Below the pieces are notes generated by a model. It was not told the DNA's origin. It was given only the letters and a program-made list of their open reading frames with translations, and did no database searches. A program made the translations under genes and the position numbers. A stretch of DNA of 64,000 nt, from positions 988,242 through 1,052,241 of the forward strand of contig JADKKE010000032.1 in NCBI GenBank assembly GCA_016720655.1, given 5' to 3'. This document shows positions 28,942-39,218 of the stretch, piece by piece (the stretch's first letter is position 1; each line of letters opens with the position of its first letter). Source of the stretch: Bacteroidota bacterium. GTDB taxonomy: Bacteria > Bacteroidota > Bacteroidia > AKYH767-A > 2013-40CM-41-45.

Positions 28942-29529
28942 ATGAACAGCAAGATGAAATTGTTTTCTCAAAATAATCTGAATAGGAATTCGATTTGGCC
29001 GATGCCATTTTCGATTCAGATTATAAGTCTGTTTCAGATTGTTTTAATATGTCAAAGCTGCGAATGGTCCAACCGAAGCATCGACAAAGATTATTACAAT
29101 CAGAATTTTGATGACTTGCATGCTTGGTCAAAATATGCTGAACTGGCAGGAGGCAATGCACATAGCGGCATGTTTTGTACATACGCAGATTCAACGCATC
29201 CTGTTAGCCAGACTTTTGAAATGGACCTGAGGTTGGCGTATTACTTTGGATACAAAAGATTTGATGTAAGTGCCTGGGTGCTTCATCAGGAGAAGGAAGC
29301 CAAAGGTGCATTGGTGGGTTCCATAGCGACGTTTGACTCAACGATTGTAAAAATAGAGAAGGCGGAAATTCAACCGAAGATCTTCCAGGCCGGTGTATGG
29401 TATAAAATTGAAATGTCATTGGATATTCCGCAGCATCTGCCGGATACAAATCGGGTCCGCGTATTTTTATGGTCTCCGGAAGGTGACAGAATTCTGATGG
29501 ACGATATTTCTGTGCATGGAATCCGATAA
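28942..29529 (+). CDS. predicted exported protein of unknown function
   Basis: 195 residues. A hydrophobic N-terminal segment ends in LICQSCEW, a lipobox-like sequence. The remainder is a predicted beta-sandwich (FDVSAWVLHQ, GVWYKIEMSLDI, RILMDDISVHGIR) as in carbohydrate-binding or jelly-roll modules. No family recognised with confidence; it stands between two transcription units. Confidence 0.5.
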   Translation: MNSKMKLFSQNNLNRNSIWPMPFSIQIISLFQIVLICQSCEWSNRSIDKDYYNQNFDDLHAWSKYAELAGGNAHSGMFCTYADSTHPVSQTFEMDLRLAYYFGYKRFDVSAWVLHQEKEAKGALVGSIATFDSTIVKIEKAEIQPKIFQAGVWYKIEMSLDIPQHLPDTNRVRVFLWSPEGDRILMDDISVHGIR

Positions 29530-29557
29530 TAGGAATCCCAATTTTTTTCTAGGCCAA

Positions 29558-30778
29558 TTATATTTTCTCAACATTTTCTTTTTTGAACCTTAGAAAAAGT
29601 GGAATGAGAAGACTCAGAATAACAAGCAAACAGATTTTTGCAATGGTCGGCATGTCGAACCAGCTTGATTTGGTATTCAGATGAAAAAAGTCCAGCATTT
29701 TTTCGTTGTTCAGAAAATAGGCGATTGAGAAAAGAACATAGATCCACCAATACCGTGTGTAATAACAATAGGCTGCAATGAATAAGAATGCGGGAAAAGT
29801 GTACCGTTCATGCATTTGTGTATTGAAGAAAAAGAAAGCCATGACTGAAAGAGCTCCAATCGCAAATACCGATTCCACCGGAAGCTGAGCTGATTTATTT
29901 TTCCACTTGGTCCACACAGAACTGATCAAAGGAATGAGTGTGATCAATAAAAATACACTGAGCATGATCAATCCCCATAATTTAAAAGTAAGTCCATGCC
30001 ACGAGTTGTTATCGGCTGTCCATCTCAATTCCCCGGGCAACATCAGGTACCAGACATTTCCTGCATACAGGGAAACGTAGGTGTACAAGCCAAAAAGACC
30101 TTTTAAAACATTGATAAATGCTGATGATGTTCCACTAAGAATCCAGGGAATGATGATAATTACTTGCGTGAAAATTACAATCAATGCACCGTAAATAATT
30201 TTTTTCCAATCCATTTTTAATGGCATCTGATAGATAAAAATCAGAAACAATAATGGAAAAAAAAGTATCGCCTGAAATTTGAAATTCAGAGAAATCAGGA
30301 AAAGAACAGCAGATCCCAGCAAGCGGTTTCGTACAGCTGCTACAACTGAAGCGAATACAAAAAAACTAAAAACGGTATCAAATTGTCCCCAGAAAATCGT
30401 GTTGTGGAGATAGGAGATGTTTAAAATTAATGCAAGAAACAAACCAATTTGAACATTTTTCCTGGAAGAGAAAGATGCCAATAATAAAGCACTGGCAAAA
30501 TCAAAAATAAGAGTGAAATATTTGAAAAAATGAATGTGATCGTAAGCATATTCTCTTGAGTGAAAAAGCAGGGTGACAATTTTAAACTCGTACAAATGCA
30601 AAGGCAAATAATTGATCACTCCTTCATAACTGTGCCCTAATCCTTTTGCATAAATATGCTCCAGCCAGACTTTCCAACATCCCATATCATAAACATGTCC
30701 GCGAACAGGAGTAAGGATAAGATAGAGTATGAAAAAGATACCTGCTACTATATATGTACTTGGGTGAATTTTGTTCAT
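29558..30778 (-). CDS. polytopic membrane protein, GT-C/GT87-like glycosyltransferase
   Basis: 406 residues with about ten membrane helices. The first periplasmic loop contains RGHVYDMGCWKVW, placing a D near the first helix as in GT-C glycosyltransferases. Later FWGQFDTVFSFF and TQMHERYTFPAFLF resemble the ALG6/mannosyltransferase-like families. Would transfer a sugar from a polyprenyl donor outside the membrane, but substrate is not known. Confidence 0.7.
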   Translation of the reverse strand: MNKIHPSTYIVAGIFFILYLILTPVRGHVYDMGCWKVWLEHIYAKGLGHSYEGVINYLPLHLYEFKIVTLLFHSREYAYDHIHFFKYFTLIFDFASALLLASFSSRKNVQIGLFLALILNISYLHNTIFWGQFDTVFSFFVFASVVAAVRNRLLGSAVLFLISLNFKFQAILFFPLLFLIFIYQMPLKMDWKKIIYGALIVIFTQVIIIIPWILSGTSSAFINVLKGLFGLYTYVSLYAGNVWYLMLPGELRWTADNNSWHGLTFKLWGLIMLSVFLLITLIPLISSVWTKWKNKSAQLPVESVFAIGALSVMAFFFFNTQMHERYTFPAFLFIAAYCYYTRYWWIYVLFSIAYFLNNEKMLDFFHLNTKSSWFDMPTIAKICLLVILSLLIPLFLRFKKENVEKI

Positions 30779-30783
30779 TAAAT

Positions 30784-32166
30784 TCAGCTTGTCTGATTCA
30801 AGCCCTCTCCGGAGCTCTTTTTGAAGACAAAATAGATTGGGATACCAATGAGGATGATGATCAATCCATACAAGCTGGAACTTGTTTGATAAATCAGCAT
30901 ATTGATTGCCACCATTGCAGCCATCAGAATATAAAGTGCCGGGATGACAGGATATCCAAATGCTTTATACGGGCGCTCCATATCAGGTCGCTTTTTGCGG
31001 AGGATGAAGAGTCCGGTGATGGTGAGAACATAAAATAACATCACTGCGAACATAATGTAATTCAAAAGGTCGCCATACGTTCCGGAAAAGCAAAGTAGAC
31101 AAGACCAGATGCACTGCATGATCAATGAATTTGCTGGTACATTGTTCTTGTTGAGTTTGGCTGCCTTGGGAAGGAAGAGTCCGTCTTTTGCCATGGCATA
31201 ATAAACCCGGGCTGCAGTTAGAATCAATCCATTCAGGCAACCGAATGTCGAAACCATGATCATGATTGCCATGAAGAATTTTCCGTTTGTTCCCAACACA
31301 GTTTCCATCATTAATGTAGCGACCCGATCATTTTCAGCATGCTGAATTTTTTCAATTGGCAATACATAGATATAAGCAATGTTTGCAAGCAGATAAAGAA
31401 CCATCACTGTTCCAGTACCAATAAACAGAGAAAGTGGAAGATTTCTCTTCGGGTTATGAACTTCTCCGGCAGTATAAGTGATATTGTTCCATGCATCTGC
31501 TGAAAATAAGGAGCCGGTCATTGCTGCACCAAAAATACCAATAGTACTGAGCGTGATGATATCCGGAAAAGCAGGGGAGAAGTTCGACCAGTTACCGGCA
31601 CCCTGCATCCCAAAATACAAACCAAGAATAACTAGGAGGAGAAGGGCGATCACTTTTGAAACCGTGAAGATATTTTGCAAAAAAGCTCCTGCTTTCACAT
31701 CCATGAAATTGTACAGGGTGAGCAGAATGATGATGCTAATCGCGAGTAATTGCTGTGTGCTGATATGAAAGGAGGAAATATGCAGAATATAATTATCCCC
31801 TGAAATTACAGGAAGAAATACTCCGGTAAATTTGGCAAAAGCAACACCAACTGCCGCAATGGTTCCGGTTTGAATGACGGAAAAAAGTGTCCAACCGTAG
31901 AGAAAGCCATACATCGGTCCGTAAGCTTCTTTGAGATAGATGTATTGTCCGCCTGCTTTGGGCATGGCCGCCGCCAGTTCGCCATAGCTCAGTGCCCCGA
32001 AAATAGTGATGACTGCTGTTACAGCCCATGCCAACAGCAGCATTCCGGGAGTTTCTACCTGGCGGGCTATTTCAGCAGAAACAATAAATATTCCGGAGCC
32101 AATCATAGAGCCAATGATGATGGCCGTGGAATCAAAAAGCGATAAACTTTTTTTCTCAGTAGTCAT
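30784..32166 (-). CDS. APC-family amino-acid permease
   Basis: 460 residues with twelve predicted membrane helices. First helix GSMIGSGIFIVSAEIA holds the GSGIF substrate motif; ALSYGELAAAMPKAGGQYIYLKEAYG is the APC signature. Closest to LAT-type exchangers (serine/threonine or other amino acids). Substrate inferred by family only. Starts 160 bases from the divergent pyrF. Confidence 0.92.
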   Translation of the reverse strand: MTTEKKSLSLFDSTAIIIGSMIGSGIFIVSAEIARQVETPGMLLLAWAVTAVITIFGALSYGELAAAMPKAGGQYIYLKEAYGPMYGFLYGWTLFSVIQTGTIAAVGVAFAKFTGVFLPVISGDNYILHISSFHISTQQLLAISIIILLTLYNFMDVKAGAFLQNIFTVSKVIALLLLVILGLYFGMQGAGNWSNFSPAFPDIITLSTIGIFGAAMTGSLFSADAWNNITYTAGEVHNPKRNLPLSLFIGTGTVMVLYLLANIAYIYVLPIEKIQHAENDRVATLMMETVLGTNGKFFMAIMIMVSTFGCLNGLILTAARVYYAMAKDGLFLPKAAKLNKNNVPANSLIMQCIWSCLLCFSGTYGDLLNYIMFAVMLFYVLTITGLFILRKKRPDMERPYKAFGYPVIPALYILMAAMVAINMLIYQTSSSLYGLIIILIGIPIYFVFKKSSGEGLNQTS

Positions 32167-32326
32167 GGGTGGAGGTTGAGGTGAGTAAGATATTTACTCC
32201 GCTTTTAATCCGCAACAGATTTGAACATGAGGGTAATAATTTTATACAGAGAAGGAGTTTTCTCCTAAAATATCCCCAAAGCCGGTTCATGCTGGTTTTA
32301 ATGGAAAATGTATCTTCGCAGACTCC

Positions 32327-33157
32327 ATGACACGCGCAGAATTAACACAAAACATCCTCCGAAAAAAGTCTTACCTCTGTGTAGGACTGGATACTGATAT
32401 CACAAAGATTCCCGTTCATTTACTGAAAGCAGAGGATCCGGTTTTCGAATTCAATCGTCAGATCATTGAAGCAACTCAGGAATACTGTGTTGCTTACAAA
32501 CCGAATTTGGCATTTTATGAATCTCTCGGTCCGAACGGACTTCTGACATTAGAGAAAACGATGAAAGTGATTCCTGAAAATATTTTCACCATTGCAGATG
32601 CAAAGCGGGGAGATATCGGAAACACTTCTGAAATGTATGCCCGCACTTTTTACGATTATTATCATTTCGATTCGGTGACAGTTGCACCGTATATGGGTAA
32701 GGATTCCGTAACTCCTTTTCTGCGCGAGGGAAAATGGGTAATTCTATTGGCGCTCACGAGCAATGCGGGTTCCATGGATTTTCAGCTCAGTGAAATTTGC
32801 TCGCCGGTTACCGGGAAGGAAGAGAAACTTTATGAACATGTTCTGCGCACATCACAGAAATGGGGCACTGCGGAGGAGATGATGTATGTCGTAGGAGCTA
32901 CGCATCCCGATTTACTCAGTTCCATTCGCAAAATTATTCCGGATCATTTTTTATTGGTTCCGGGAGTCGGTGCTCAAGGTGGAAGTCTACAGGAAGTTTC
33001 GGCTTCCGGATTGAATGATCATGTTGGTTTGTTGGTGAATTCTTCTCGACAAATTATTTACGCTTCCTCAGCTGAGGACTTTGCTGATGCTGCCCGAAAC
33101 GAAGCAAAAAAAATTGCAGCCGAGATGAATCTCATCCTCGAAAAACGTTTTTCCTGA
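32327..33157 (+). CDS. pyrF: orotidine-5'-phosphate decarboxylase, type 2
   Basis: 276 residues, length of the long (type 2) form. Catalytic segment IADAKRGDIGNTSEMYA (Lys and Asp near 90) and the phosphate-binding VPGVGAQGG near 220. Final step of UMP synthesis. A weak TATCTTCG box lies just before the start. Confidence 0.95.
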   Translation: MTRAELTQNILRKKSYLCVGLDTDITKIPVHLLKAEDPVFEFNRQIIEATQEYCVAYKPNLAFYESLGPNGLLTLEKTMKVIPENIFTIADAKRGDIGNTSEMYARTFYDYYHFDSVTVAPYMGKDSVTPFLREGKWVILLALTSNAGSMDFQLSEICSPVTGKEEKLYEHVLRTSQKWGTAEEMMYVVGATHPDLLSSIRKIIPDHFLLVPGVGAQGGSLQEVSASGLNDHVGLLVNSSRQIIYASSAEDFADAARNEAKKIAAEMNLILEKRFS

Positions 33158-33298
33158 TAAAATTTTGTTCAGTATTTGGCGGAAAATTAATTTCCGCTTA
33201 CAAGTTCCTACATAAAATATCCAATTCAGATAGAAAGTCGCTTTTAGTAAACCGGATTTTGCCGGGCATGCCTTTATTTTGGAAGGAAAATTATTCGT

Positions 33299-34546
33299 AT
33301 GAACGAAGCCTTCCTTCACTACTTGTGGCAGTACAGATTATTCGATCCCCGCAGCCTTCAAACTTCAGAAGGAAATGCTGTGGAAATTGTAAAACCCGGA
33401 AGGCTGAATACAGATGCAGGCCCTGATTTTTTCAATGCGCAAATAAGAATTGACGGAACTCTATGGGCGGGGAATGTGGAAATTCATATCAATGCTTCCG
33501 ACTGGCACAAACATGGCCACCATATGGATGCTGCTTACGACAATTGTATTTTGCATGTGGTTTTTGAAAAAGACAGTGCAGCGCTCCGAAAGGATGGAAC
33601 ATTGATTCCGACGATTGAACTGAAGGATAAATTTCCTTCGCATCTTTGGAATAATTATTTGCAACTTCTCGGAACGCGTGGATGGGTTCCCTGCGAACCG
33701 AGGCTAAAGGAACTCGACCAGATTACTATTCACAGCTGGCTGGATAGATTGGGAACGGAACGACTCGAGGAGAAAACGAAACAAATTCGACAGTTTCTCA
33801 ACTGGAGCAGGAATGACTGGGAAGAAACATTCTATCAGCATCTGGCAAAGAATTTTGGCTTCCAGGTGAATTCGCTTCCCTTCGAACTCCTTGCCAGGTC
33901 ACTTCCTTTGCGACTCATCCGGAAACACAGTTCCCGATTGCTTGATGTTGAAGCGTTGCTTTTCGGACAAGCCGGAATGTTGAACGAGGAGTTTCACGAA
34001 AGCTATCCAATATCCCTTGCTACAGAATACCGTCATCTCTGCAAGACATACAATCTCAAGCCGGTGAATTCAGCTGCATGGAAATTTTTACGCTTACGAC
34101 CTTCAAATTTTCCGACGATTCGGATTGCACAGTTTGCTCAACTGATGATGACACAGGAAAATTTATTTTCGAAGATGATGCGTGTTGAAAATTTTCAGGA
34201 CGGTGTAACTCTTTTCAAAGTGACGACCTCCGATTATTGGAGAAATCATTTTCTTTTTGATAAAGCAACAGAAGCAAGTGTAAAAACACTGGGGAAAAGT
34301 TCCATTGAAAATATCTTTATCAATACAGTGGTACCCTTCCTTTTTGCCTGGGGCACAGAGCAGGGTTCAGAACAGCATCGAAAGAAAGCGCTTGATATTT
34401 TGGAGAAAATCCCGGCTGAAGACAATCAGATGATCAGGCATTGGGAGGACGCCGGAATTCCCTCCTCTTCCGCACTGCATTCCCAGGCTTTGATTCAGTT
34501 GAAATTGCATCATTGCGCTGAAAAAAATGCTTATCTTGCGCTATAG
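33299..34546 (+). CDS. DUF2851 family protein
   Basis: 415 residues. Typical features: LHYLWQYRLFD at the N-terminus, NTDAGPDFFNAQI, LWAGNVEIHINASDWHKHGH and AYDNCILHVVFEKD. DUF2851 is a widespread Bacteroidota family of unknown function with a nuclease-like look in its first half (D, E, and H cluster); that is a guess. Followed by pspC. Confidence 0.85.
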   Translation: MNEAFLHYLWQYRLFDPRSLQTSEGNAVEIVKPGRLNTDAGPDFFNAQIRIDGTLWAGNVEIHINASDWHKHGHHMDAAYDNCILHVVFEKDSAALRKDGTLIPTIELKDKFPSHLWNNYLQLLGTRGWVPCEPRLKELDQITIHSWLDRLGTERLEEKTKQIRQFLNWSRNDWEETFYQHLAKNFGFQVNSLPFELLARSLPLRLIRKHSSRLLDVEALLFGQAGMLNEEFHESYPISLATEYRHLCKTYNLKPVNSAAWKFLRLRPSNFPTIRIAQFAQLMMTQENLFSKMMRVENFQDGVTLFKVTTSDYWRNHFLFDKATEASVKTLGKSSIENIFINTVVPFLFAWGTEQGSEQHRKKALDILEKIPAEDNQMIRHWEDAGIPSSSALHSQALIQLKLHHCAEKNAYLAL

Positions 34547-34571
34547 GAAACCAGCTTATCAATACGCTCCC

Positions 34572-34799
34572 ATGAAACTTGTTTCTGATATCCGCGGTTA
34601 TTTTGAAAGACAGGCATTTGGTGTTTGCACCTATTTGGGTGACAAGCTCAGCATGCGAACTTCTGTCATCCGATTATTTTTCATCTATGCTTCCTTCCTT
34701 ACCATTGGATCCCCTCTGATTGTATACATGATCCTTGTGTTCTGGCTGAAGATGAAGAGCTATGTCCGCAACCGACGTACATCGGTTTGGGATCTGTGA
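34572..34799 (+). CDS. PspC-domain membrane protein
   Basis: 75 residues from ATG 34572. FGVCTYLGDKLSMRTSVIRLFFIYASF is a PspC domain core with one long hydrophobic segment that follows (VYMILVFWL). PspC proteins relate to envelope stress; single-domain copies are common in Bacteroidota. Confidence 0.8.
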   Translation: MKLVSDIRGYFERQAFGVCTYLGDKLSMRTSVIRLFFIYASFLTIGSPLIVYMILVFWLKMKSYVRNRRTSVWDL

Positions 34800-34828
34800 C
34801 ATTCTTTTGAACGAACATTTCAAGTTCA

Positions 34829-37042
34829 ATGCTGATCAATTCCCGCGTTCGTTTCCTGTTTCTTTTTTTGAGTATTTCAATTTGCTGTTGTTTCGCACAT
34901 GTTGTCTATGCACAAAATTGGACAGCGCTCGGTCCCGACAGTTTTCCCTCACTCATCCGACCTTTCGACTTCAGTCTGAAAAATGCTCAGGGAATCGGAC
35001 GCGTGACAGGAGTGTTTTTTGAACCTCGCAAAAAATGCTTCTTCAAAAAGAACACTCCTAAATTATTTGTTGGTAGTCCATACGGTGGTTTGTGGGAATC
35101 CACAGACCAGGGAAAACGATGGCAAGCATCCGCAACAAATAATTTACCCAATCCCGGAATTGCAGCGCTTGCTTTCCATCCCAAAAAAAATTCTATCCGT
35201 TATCTCGCAACAGGTGATCCGGATTGCATTCTGAATGCGAATGAACCTGCTGCCGGTTGTGAATATTGTCAGGGAAGAGGAATTGTGAAATCTACAGATG
35301 GCGGAAAAACCTGGAGCAATCCCTTTGGAACCTGGTACAGTTGTGATGGCAAAGCTGACACGGCTTTCTGGTCCTTCCCGAGTAAGAAAGTAATCCGGAA
35401 ATTGGTGATTCTGCCAAAGCATCCGTCGACTCTTCTCGCGGTGATTCATACCTACGTTGCTTCCACTAAATCGTTTGATGGATATGTTTATCGTTCTGAA
35501 GATGCCGGAGAAAACTGGCATCCGGTTTTGTGCGCCAAAGATGGTTTCCTGAAAGATCTCGAATTTCAGCCCGGAGATGAGAACACTGTTTATGTTTCCG
35601 GCAGAACAATTTTTAAAAGTTCGGATGCAGGGAAAACCTGGCAGGCAATGCCTAACCGCGGACTCCCTGAGGATTCATTGGTTATGCGCTGTGAACTGGC
35701 AGTCAGCCCTGCGAATCCTCAATTTGTTTACGCCTTGTTCGTCCTAAAAAAGTCCTACACCAGTGATTTTTATCTTTCTGAAAATTCAGGTATTTCTTTT
35801 AAGAAAAAATGTGCAGTCCCTTCAAGTCCGGAATGGAGAACTACCCTTTGCGCGGACCCTGTAAATGCTCAGCAGCTTTATTTTTCAGCAGGGAACAGGG
35901 TCAATAAATTATTTCTGACGGATGGCAAATGGTCTTATAAAAATGCAGGCGATGGATTGCATGATGATCTGCACGACCTCAACTTTGATCCTGCAGGCAA
36001 TAAATTGTATGCCTCCACGGATGGTGGCTTGTACACAACAACAGACGGCGGCACTTTCTGGTTGCAGGAAAGTCGGGGATTGAATATTGCTGAATGTTGG
36101 AATGTTGCTGTCTCGAAGGAAAAACCCTACCGTATTCTTGTCGGAATGCAGGATTGCGGTACACAGCAATTTCGTCCATCAGAGGATTCCCTGTCCGGTT
36201 GGTTTATGGTACGTGGAGGCGATGGGATGGAATGTGCCATTGATCCGCTGAATCCAAAAATAATGTATGCCAATGATGGCAACAACAATCTCACTGCACG
36301 ATCAGAGGATGGAGGGATCACCTGGTCGAGAAATCTCGCTGCTTCGCGTATGGAGCGTGGGAATTATCTCCGTCCTTTTCAACTCGATCCTGCAAATCCT
36401 CATGTTTTGTATACGGGATATCACAATGTTTTCAGGAGTAAAAATCAGGGTGAAACATGGACAATGCTTGCTCCGATTGATCTTGCAGATAAAAACGCTT
36501 CTCTGATTGCTATCGCTGTTGCTCCAACTGATTCTCAGATGATATACATCGCCTATTCCAACCCAACATGGAATACGAAGCCCACTCAGCGCTTGTATAA
36601 GTCAAAAGATGGCGGGAATTCCTGGATCGACATCACGGCAGGCCTCAAAGGAGTTTCGTATACTCAAATTACCTCCATTGCAGTGCAGCCCGACAATGCG
36701 AATGTGGTGTTGGTAGGATTCAGGGGTGGCTGGGAATATAAATTGATGAAGTCTCTGAGTGGAGGAGAGGGAATATCAGCGTGGACCAATTTTTCATCCG
36801 GACTGCCATCTGACGGCGATGTCAATTGCATTTTATTTGACAAGGATAAGCAACACAGCGTTTACATTGGTACACACAGTGGCGTTTATGTGAGTACCGA
36901 TTATTTAAAAGCCTGGCAATCCTTCAGCCGTGGATTACCACGTGTGATGGTTTGCGATCTCGATATTTTGCAGGCAAGCCGGGAACTCTATATCGGAACG
37001 CATGGCAGGGGAGTATGGAAAAGTCCGCTCCTGAATCCCTGA
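34829..37042 (+). CDS. secreted BNR/sortilin-type beta-propeller protein
   Basis: 737 residues, signal peptide ending VYAQ. Repeated Asp-box-like segments, S-D-GGKTW types: STDGGKTWSNPF, SEDAGENWHPV, SSDAGKTWQAM, SEDGGITWSRN, SKDGGNSWIDI, indicating one or two 7- to 10-bladed propellers as in sortilin/xyloglucanase-like proteins. No T9SS CTD motif at the end (stops at GVWKSPLLNP). Role may be sugar binding or hydrolysis; no catalytic set is evident. Confidence 0.75.
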   Translation: MLINSRVRFLFLFLSISICCCFAHVVYAQNWTALGPDSFPSLIRPFDFSLKNAQGIGRVTGVFFEPRKKCFFKKNTPKLFVGSPYGGLWESTDQGKRWQASATNNLPNPGIAALAFHPKKNSIRYLATGDPDCILNANEPAAGCEYCQGRGIVKSTDGGKTWSNPFGTWYSCDGKADTAFWSFPSKKVIRKLVILPKHPSTLLAVIHTYVASTKSFDGYVYRSEDAGENWHPVLCAKDGFLKDLEFQPGDENTVYVSGRTIFKSSDAGKTWQAMPNRGLPEDSLVMRCELAVSPANPQFVYALFVLKKSYTSDFYLSENSGISFKKKCAVPSSPEWRTTLCADPVNAQQLYFSAGNRVNKLFLTDGKWSYKNAGDGLHDDLHDLNFDPAGNKLYASTDGGLYTTTDGGTFWLQESRGLNIAECWNVAVSKEKPYRILVGMQDCGTQQFRPSEDSLSGWFMVRGGDGMECAIDPLNPKIMYANDGNNNLTARSEDGGITWSRNLAASRMERGNYLRPFQLDPANPHVLYTGYHNVFRSKNQGETWTMLAPIDLADKNASLIAIAVAPTDSQMIYIAYSNPTWNTKPTQRLYKSKDGGNSWIDITAGLKGVSYTQITSIAVQPDNANVVLVGFRGGWEYKLMKSLSGGEGISAWTNFSSGLPSDGDVNCILFDKDKQHSVYIGTHSGVYVSTDYLKAWQSFSRGLPRVMVCDLDILQASRELYIGTHGRGVWKSPLLNP

Positions 37043-37215
37043 AGCGACCATTTTGCAGGATAAAGAACTGAATCCCTGATTTTTAATTTAGAGGTACACT
37101 TCAGGAAAAAAACCGAATCCCGCTTTTGGAACGCAATTAAGATTGTATCATTTGTTTGAAATTATTTGTTTCCCGGGGATTGATTTCCGGCCAGAGTTTT
37201 ACATTTACCGTAGCT

Positions 37216-38253
37216 ATGCAATCTTTCCATATCCAAAATTTCTCCACCAATTTCAGCTATTTTAAGAAACTGTACTATGCCATAGGCATGGTAATTCTTG
37301 TGCTTGTGATCGGTGTGTGTGGATACTATTTCATCGAAGATTATGGTTTTCTCGATGCTGTTTTTATGACTGTTATCACAGTGGCAACTGTGGGATACAG
37401 GGAAGTAAAAGAGTTGGATGATGCCGGCAAAATATTTACATCCATTTTGATTATCTTCAGCATTGGAACTTTTGCTTATGCTGTTTCAGTGATTACCCGT
37501 TATATTATCGAAGGAGAATTTCAAACCTATTTCAGACACTATCGCGTGAACAAAGAAATTCAAAAACTAAAAAACCATGTGATCGTTTGCGGTTACGGAA
37601 GAAACGGTAAACAGGCATGTGAGCAACTGAAATCCGGAAGCGAAAAATTCGTTGCCATTGAGTCGAATCCTGAACTCGTCACCAAGATGCGGGAAGATGA
37701 TTCCATTCTCTTCATTGAAGGCGATGCCACGACCGATGAAGTCCTGATCCAGGCGGGAATCGATCAAGCGAAAGCATTGATCACTGCTCTGCCCAGTGAT
37801 GCCGCGAATGTCTTCGTTGTACTTACTGCAAGAGACCGCAATCCGAAGCTAAAAATTATTTCGCGCGCTTCGGAAGATGGATCGGAGCACAAACTCAAGC
37901 GTGCCGGGGCCGACAATGTCATCATGCCGGATAAAATTGGTGGAACACACATGGCGGCCTTGGTGACCAAACCGGATGTATTGGAATTCATCGATCACAT
38001 TACCGGAAGAATTAATATTCGTCTGGAAGAAATTCTGTTCAGCTCATTACCGGAAAACATGCGCAATAAATCCATCCGCGATCTGGAGATCCGAAATAAA
38101 ACCGGAGCAAATATCATTGGATTTAAAACTTCTGATGGAGAATATGTCATCAATCCTCCGCCGGACACCATCATGATGCATGATGCAAAATTGTTTGTCC
38201 TTGGGACACAAGAGCAAGTGATGCGTTTCAAAGAAATTCTCATTAATAATTAA
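37216..38253 (+). CDS. potassium channel with RCK/TrkA domains
   Basis: 345 residues from ATG 37216 (TTG at 37156 would only add an untypical extension). Two membrane helices flank a pore loop MTVITVATVGYREV; the usual filter TVGYG reads TVGYRE here. Then TrkA-N (VIVCGYGRNGKQACEQL, GDATTDEVL) and TrkA-C (about 265-345). NAD or cation binding on RCK gates such channels. The R in the filter position is unusual; see findings. Confidence 0.88.
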   Translation: MQSFHIQNFSTNFSYFKKLYYAIGMVILVLVIGVCGYYFIEDYGFLDAVFMTVITVATVGYREVKELDDAGKIFTSILIIFSIGTFAYAVSVITRYIIEGEFQTYFRHYRVNKEIQKLKNHVIVCGYGRNGKQACEQLKSGSEKFVAIESNPELVTKMREDDSILFIEGDATTDEVLIQAGIDQAKALITALPSDAANVFVVLTARDRNPKLKIISRASEDGSEHKLKRAGADNVIMPDKIGGTHMAALVTKPDVLEFIDHITGRINIRLEEILFSSLPENMRNKSIRDLEIRNKTGANIIGFKTSDGEYVINPPPDTIMMHDAKLFVLGTQEQVMRFKEILINN

Positions 38254-38264
38254 TTCCGGTTCTT

Positions 38265-39182
38265 TTGAAAACAATTCTCGTAACCGGCAGCAATGGATTG
38301 CTCGGACAAAAGATAATTTATGCTTTGCTCGGGAAGAGCGATATCCGATGCATCAGCACTTCCAAAGGAGCAAACCGGATGTTGGTCAAAGATGGATATA
38401 CTTATGAATCTCTTGATATCAGCGACAAACAAGAAGTCGCCAATGTGTTTGCAAAATACAAACCGGATGCCGTCATCAATACAGCAGCGCTTACAAATGT
38501 TGATGCCTGCGAACTGCGCAAAGAGGAAGCCTGGAAATTAAATGTAGAAGCTGTTGAGAATCTCATCGAAGTTTGTGAACAATACAATACACATCTCGTA
38601 CATCTTTCCACCGATTTTGTTTTTGATGGAGAGAATGGTCCATACATAGAAACAGACATTCCCAATCCGCAGAGTTATTACGCAACGACAAAATACGAAG
38701 CGGAAAAAAGAATTCAGCAGAGTTCACTTTCCTGGTCCATTCTCCGGACGATTATTATTTACGGAGTGGTAGATGATAACAGCAGGAGCAATGTTGTGCT
38801 GTGGACCATCAACTCCCTCCGCGAGAAGAAAACCATCAACGTCATCAACGATCAGTACCGTTCACCCACACTCGCCGAAGATCTCGCCGATGCCTGTATT
38901 CAGGCAGCCTTAAGAAAAGCAAAAGGAATTTTCCACGTCTCCGGTCGCGAAACCATGTGCATTCTCGACATGGTCCGCATCGTCGCAGATTATTTTCACC
39001 TCGATCAGCAATACATCAATCCCATTTCATCCGCATCCCTCAACCAACCCGCAAAGCGTCCGCCGGTAACTGGATTTATCATTCAAAAAGCAGAGAAAGA
39101 ACTTGACTTTAAACCGCTGAGTTTTTTAGAAGGCTTGGGAATTGTGAAGAGGCAGTTGATGGAGGTGGGAGTTGCTTTGTAA
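38265..39182 (+). CDS. dTDP-4-dehydrorhamnose reductase-like SDR
   Basis: 305 residues starting at TTG. GSNGLLGQK is the nucleotide-binding glycine motif near residue 8-16, ALTNVDACE and LSTDFVFDGE... and YYATTKYEAEK gives the catalytic YxxxK. It matches RmlD-type reductases of sugar-nucleotide metabolism; product may be rhamnose or an unrelated deoxysugar. Twelve bases after the K+ channel. Confidence 0.82.
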   Translation: MKTILVTGSNGLLGQKIIYALLGKSDIRCISTSKGANRMLVKDGYTYESLDISDKQEVANVFAKYKPDAVINTAALTNVDACELRKEEAWKLNVEAVENLIEVCEQYNTHLVHLSTDFVFDGENGPYIETDIPNPQSYYATTKYEAEKRIQQSSLSWSILRTIIIYGVVDDNSRSNVVLWTINSLREKKTINVINDQYRSPTLAEDLADACIQAALRKAKGIFHVSGRETMCILDMVRIVADYFHLDQQYINPISSASLNQPAKRPPVTGFIIQKAEKELDFKPLSFLEGLGIVKRQLMEVGVAL

Positions 39183-39218
39183 TTCGAATTAACAGAGATC
39201 GATTCAGCTTATTTCCCC

